Shown one piece after another: positions 61,851 to 64,000 of a stretch of DNA of 64,000 nt. The stretch's first letter is position 1; each line of letters starts with the position of its first letter. The position numbers and the translations under genes are program-made. Under the pieces are notes generated by a model that saw only the letters and a program-made list of their open reading frames with translations, was not told the origin of the DNA and did not search any database. Source of the stretch: Lysobacter sp. HDW10. Lineage in GTDB: Bacteria; Pseudomonadota; Gammaproteobacteria; Xanthomonadales; Xanthomonadaceae. The DNA is taken from contig NZ_CP049864.1 of the NCBI RefSeq assembly GCF_011300685.1, positions 1,728,885 to 1,792,884 of the forward strand, in the 5' to 3' direction.

Positions 61851-62954
61851 ATGGCTGTGGTGGTTGGGGCGTTGCGCGAGGGTGCGAGTCACGAACGACG
61901 GGTTGCATTGACGCCCGAAACCTGCAAAAAACTTGTTGCCTTGGGTGCAGAAGTCCTTTTTGAACCGGGCCTTGGTGACTCAGCTGCTTTCATTGATTCG
62001 GCCTATAGCGAAGCAGGCGCGACTGCGGCCGCTGCAGAAACGATCTTGCAGCGCGCAGATGCGTTGGTGTGCGTGCAATCGCCCAGCGCAGAGATTCTGC
62101 AAAAGGCGAAGCACGGCGCCGTGTTGGTCGGGATGCTCTATCCGGAAGCAGAGTCTGCGCGCGCGGATGCGATTCGCGCTCGGGGGTTGATGAGCTTTCC
62201 ACTCGAGCGACTACCACGCACAACGCGTGCACAGTCGATGGATGTGCTGAGTTCGCAGGCGGGGATGGCCGGCTACAAAGCGGTGTTGATCGCAGCGCAA
62301 CTTGCGCCGAAGTTCTTTCCGATGCTCACGACAGCCGCCGGCACCATTCGACCGTCGAAAGTGCTGATCGTGGGTGCGGGTGTTGCGGGTCTGCAGGCGG
62401 TAGCAACGGCGAAGCGATTGGGTGCACAGGTGGAAGGCTTCGACGTGCGTCCTGAAACACGTGAGCAGATCGAATCATTGGGCGGCAAGTTTTTGGACTT
62501 GGGCGTCAGTGCCGCAGGCGAGGGTGGCTATGCGCGCCAGCTGACAGAAGAAGAGCGTGCACTGCAACAACAGCGGCTGGGCGACCACCTTCGCGGTGTC
62601 GATGTCATTGTGTGTACCGCCGCGGTGCCGGGTCGTCCGGCGCCGAAGATCATCACCGAGACGATGGTCGATGGTATGAAGCCCGGCAGTGTCATCGTCG
62701 ATTTGGCTGCGGAAACCGGTGGCAACTGCAGTCTGACGCGTCCGGGCGACACCTATTCGCACCAAGGGGTGACCATCGCGGGTCCGCGTGACCTCGCTTC
62801 GATGGGCGCGATCCATGCAAGCGAAATGTTTGCCAGAAACGTCTACAACTTCTTGGCCTTGATGTTGAAAGATGGCACGCTTCAATTGGATTGGGACGAT
62901 GAGCTCATCCAAAAAACAGTGTGGCCGCAACGCGAATCCGGAGCGCACGCATGA
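61851..62954 (+). CDS. pntAA: NAD(P) transhydrogenase subunit alpha, part 1 (NAD-binding)
   Basis: A 367-residue soluble subunit that binds NAD(H), related to alanine dehydrogenase. ALREGASHERRVALTP at the N-terminus, SSQAGMAGYKAVLIAA near residue 145, the nucleotide motif VLIVGAGVAGLQAVATAKRLGA near residue 170 and DVRPETREQIESLGGKF are typical. The split alpha subunit (alpha 1 here, alpha 2 next) is the Rhodospirillum-type arrangement, unlike the fused E. coli PntA. AGG before the ATG at 61851 supports it over the GTG at 61845. It overlaps pntAB by four bases. Confidence 0.95.
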   Translation: MAVVVGALREGASHERRVALTPETCKKLVALGAEVLFEPGLGDSAAFIDSAYSEAGATAAAAETILQRADALVCVQSPSAEILQKAKHGAVLVGMLYPEAESARADAIRARGLMSFPLERLPRTTRAQSMDVLSSQAGMAGYKAVLIAAQLAPKFFPMLTTAAGTIRPSKVLIVGAGVAGLQAVATAKRLGAQVEGFDVRPETREQIESLGGKFLDLGVSAAGEGGYARQLTEEERALQQQRLGDHLRGVDVIVCTAAVPGRPAPKIITETMVDGMKPGSVIVDLAAETGGNCSLTRPGDTYSHQGVTIAGPRDLASMGAIHASEMFARNVYNFLALMLKDGTLQLDWDDELIQKTVWPQRESGAHA

Positions 62955-63259
62955 TCGATGCAATGTCCGCACTTTATATCTTCATGTTGGCAGCAATTGC
63001 AGGACACGTGATCATCTCTCGTGTGCCGAGCATCCTGCATACGCCGTTGATGTCGGGTAGCAACTTTATCCACGGCATCGTTCTGATTGGCGCGATGGTG
63101 ATGCTGGGCCAAGCAGATACGACGCTCGAGAAAGTGATTGGGTTTGTTGCGGTGTTTTTAGGCGCCGGCAATGCTGCAGGCGGCTACGTCGTCACCGAGC
63201 GCATGCTGGAGATGTTCAAGCCGTCGTCCAAAGCGACTGACAAAAAGGCAGGTCGCTGA
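62951..63259 (+). CDS. pntAB: NAD(P) transhydrogenase subunit alpha, part 2 (membrane)
   Basis: A 102-residue protein with three transmembrane helices (about 5-27, 35-57 and 60-83), equal to the membrane segment at the end of fused PntA. The conserved stretch SRVPSILHTPLMSGSNFIHGIVLIGAM and GAGNAAGGYVVTERMLEMF identify it. With PntB it forms the proton channel that drives hydride transfer from NADH to NADP+. It overlaps both neighbours (ATGA with pntAA, one base with pntB). Confidence 0.95.
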   Translation: MIDAMSALYIFMLAAIAGHVIISRVPSILHTPLMSGSNFIHGIVLIGAMVMLGQADTTLEKVIGFVAVFLGAGNAAGGYVVTERMLEMFKPSSKATDKKAGR

Positions 63260-64000
63260 TGGAAGTGATGACACTCATCAAGTTGAGCTACTTCGTCGCG
63301 GCGACCTTGTTCTTGCTGGGTCTTCAACGCATGAGTTCACCGAAAACTGCGCAGAGCGGTATTCAGTGGGCCGGTGTCGGCATGTTGATCGCAACAGTCG
63401 CAACCTTCTTTTTACCCGGCTTGCACAACATCGCCTTGATTCTGATCGCGATCGTATCGGGCGTTGCCTTGAATTGGTTTTGGGGAAAGAAAGTCGCCAT
63501 TACCGACATGCCGCAAATGGTGGCGCTCTTCAATGGCATGGGCGGTGGCTCCGCAGCTGCGATTGGCGCCGCTGAGTTGGTATCGAAGAACAACGAGATG
63601 CGTCGTGTGTTAACGGCGGCTTCGACGCATGGTTTTGATTTTGCCGTCGTCAGCATGCCTTACCAAGCGCTCTTTGTGATTGCGCTCGCCGGTATTGGTG
63701 CCCTAATCGGGGCTGTGTCATTGACCGGTTCCATCATTGCGTGGGCCAAGTTGGACGGACGTCTCGACAAACGTTTTGCGTTCCCTGGGCAGCAATTCGT
63801 CAACGGCTTGGTGGCTATATGCGCCATTGCTTGCGGCGTATTGGCGGTCATGACTCTGCAGATGCCGTGGATCATTGCGTTCTTCGTATTGGCGCTCGCC
63901 TTGGGCGTACTCATGACATTGCCGATTGGCGGCGCAGACATGCCAGTGGTGATTTCGCTCTACAACGCATTCACCGGTTTGGCTGTGGCGTTGGAAGGCT
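63259..64000 (+). CDS. pntB: NAD(P) transhydrogenase subunit beta (partial, continues past window)
   Basis: The first 247 residues are present and the frame is open to the window end. At least six transmembrane helices are visible. Conserved segments are MPQMVALFNGMGGGSAAAIGA near residue 85, which includes the membrane histidine-region loop, and ISLYNAFTGLAVALEG at the end. The NADP-binding domain lies beyond the window. The start ATG shares its first base with the pntAB stop. Confidence 0.95.
   Translation, partial: MEVMTLIKLSYFVAATLFLLGLQRMSSPKTAQSGIQWAGVGMLIATVATFFLPGLHNIALILIAIVSGVALNWFWGKKVAITDMPQMVALFNGMGGGSAAAIGAAELVSKNNEMRRVLTAASTHGFDFAVVSMPYQALFVIALAGIGALIGAVSLTGSIIAWAKLDGRLDKRFAFPGQQFVNGLVAICAIACGVLAVMTLQMPWIIAFFVLALALGVLMTLPIGGADMPVVISLYNAFTGLAVALEG

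Overview
The window is a continuous stretch of bacterial core genome of moderate GC content, almost wholly coding, with no insertion sequence, prophage, integrase or CRISPR array. Family membership and gene order point to a gammaproteobacterium of the Xanthomonadales (Lysobacterales): glmM, tpiA, secG, tRNA-Leu, nuoA-N, tRNA-fMet, rimP-nusA-infB-rbfA-truB-rpsO-pnp; smc-zipA-ligA; a class III PHA synthase (phaE-phaC); sucA-sucB-lpdA; and a three-subunit proton-translocating transhydrogenase (pntAA-pntAB-pntB). This placement is inferred from gene order and protein features, not from a database search.

Layout. 1-2.6 kb: end of glmM, a 2-oxoglutarate/Fe(II) oxygenase, tpiA, secG, tRNA-Leu(GAG). 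2.7-17.4 kb: all fourteen complex I genes in canonical order, mostly abutting or overlapping. 17.4-26.6 kb: tRNA-fMet, then the rimP-to-pnp transcription, translation and RNA-turnover cluster, with a leader containing a promoter, two hairpins and a terminator-like element. 26.6-29.8 kb: a MarR regulator co-transcribed with a CLC chloride transporter, convergent with a DegV protein. 29.9-32.3 kb: a minus-strand run of ECF sigma factor, membrane protein and dinB. 32.4-35.7 kb: pssA, phaE, phaC and a small HExxH protein, convergent with arsC. 36.2-43.5 kb: smc, zipA, ligA, epmA. 43.5-48.8 kb: two secreted DUF3011-type proteins, mtnA and gyrA. 48.9-50.1 kb: a peroxiredoxin and a ferritin-like protein with a lysine-rich tail. 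50.3-54.3 kb: cbpA (plus strand) against a minus-strand run chaA, LOG-family gene, acuI, pilH. 54.4-60 kb: sucA-sucB-lpdA. 60.1-61.7 kb: roxA and an uncharacterised gene. 61.8-64 kb: pntAA, pntAB and the start of pntB.

The genes mainly serve respiration and redox balance (complex I, 2-oxoglutarate dehydrogenase, transhydrogenase), gene expression (tRNAs, rimP to pnp, epmA, roxA), chromosome maintenance (smc, gyrA, ligA, dinB, zipA), carbon storage and stress defence. No complete undescribed multi-gene system is evident. The items most worth a second look are small modules within the core genome: the ECF-membrane protein-dinB operon, the peroxiredoxin/lysine-tailed ferritin-like pair, a PhaE with a histone-H1-like tail, the HExxH protein after phaC, the DUF3011 repeat proteins, and the rimP leader.
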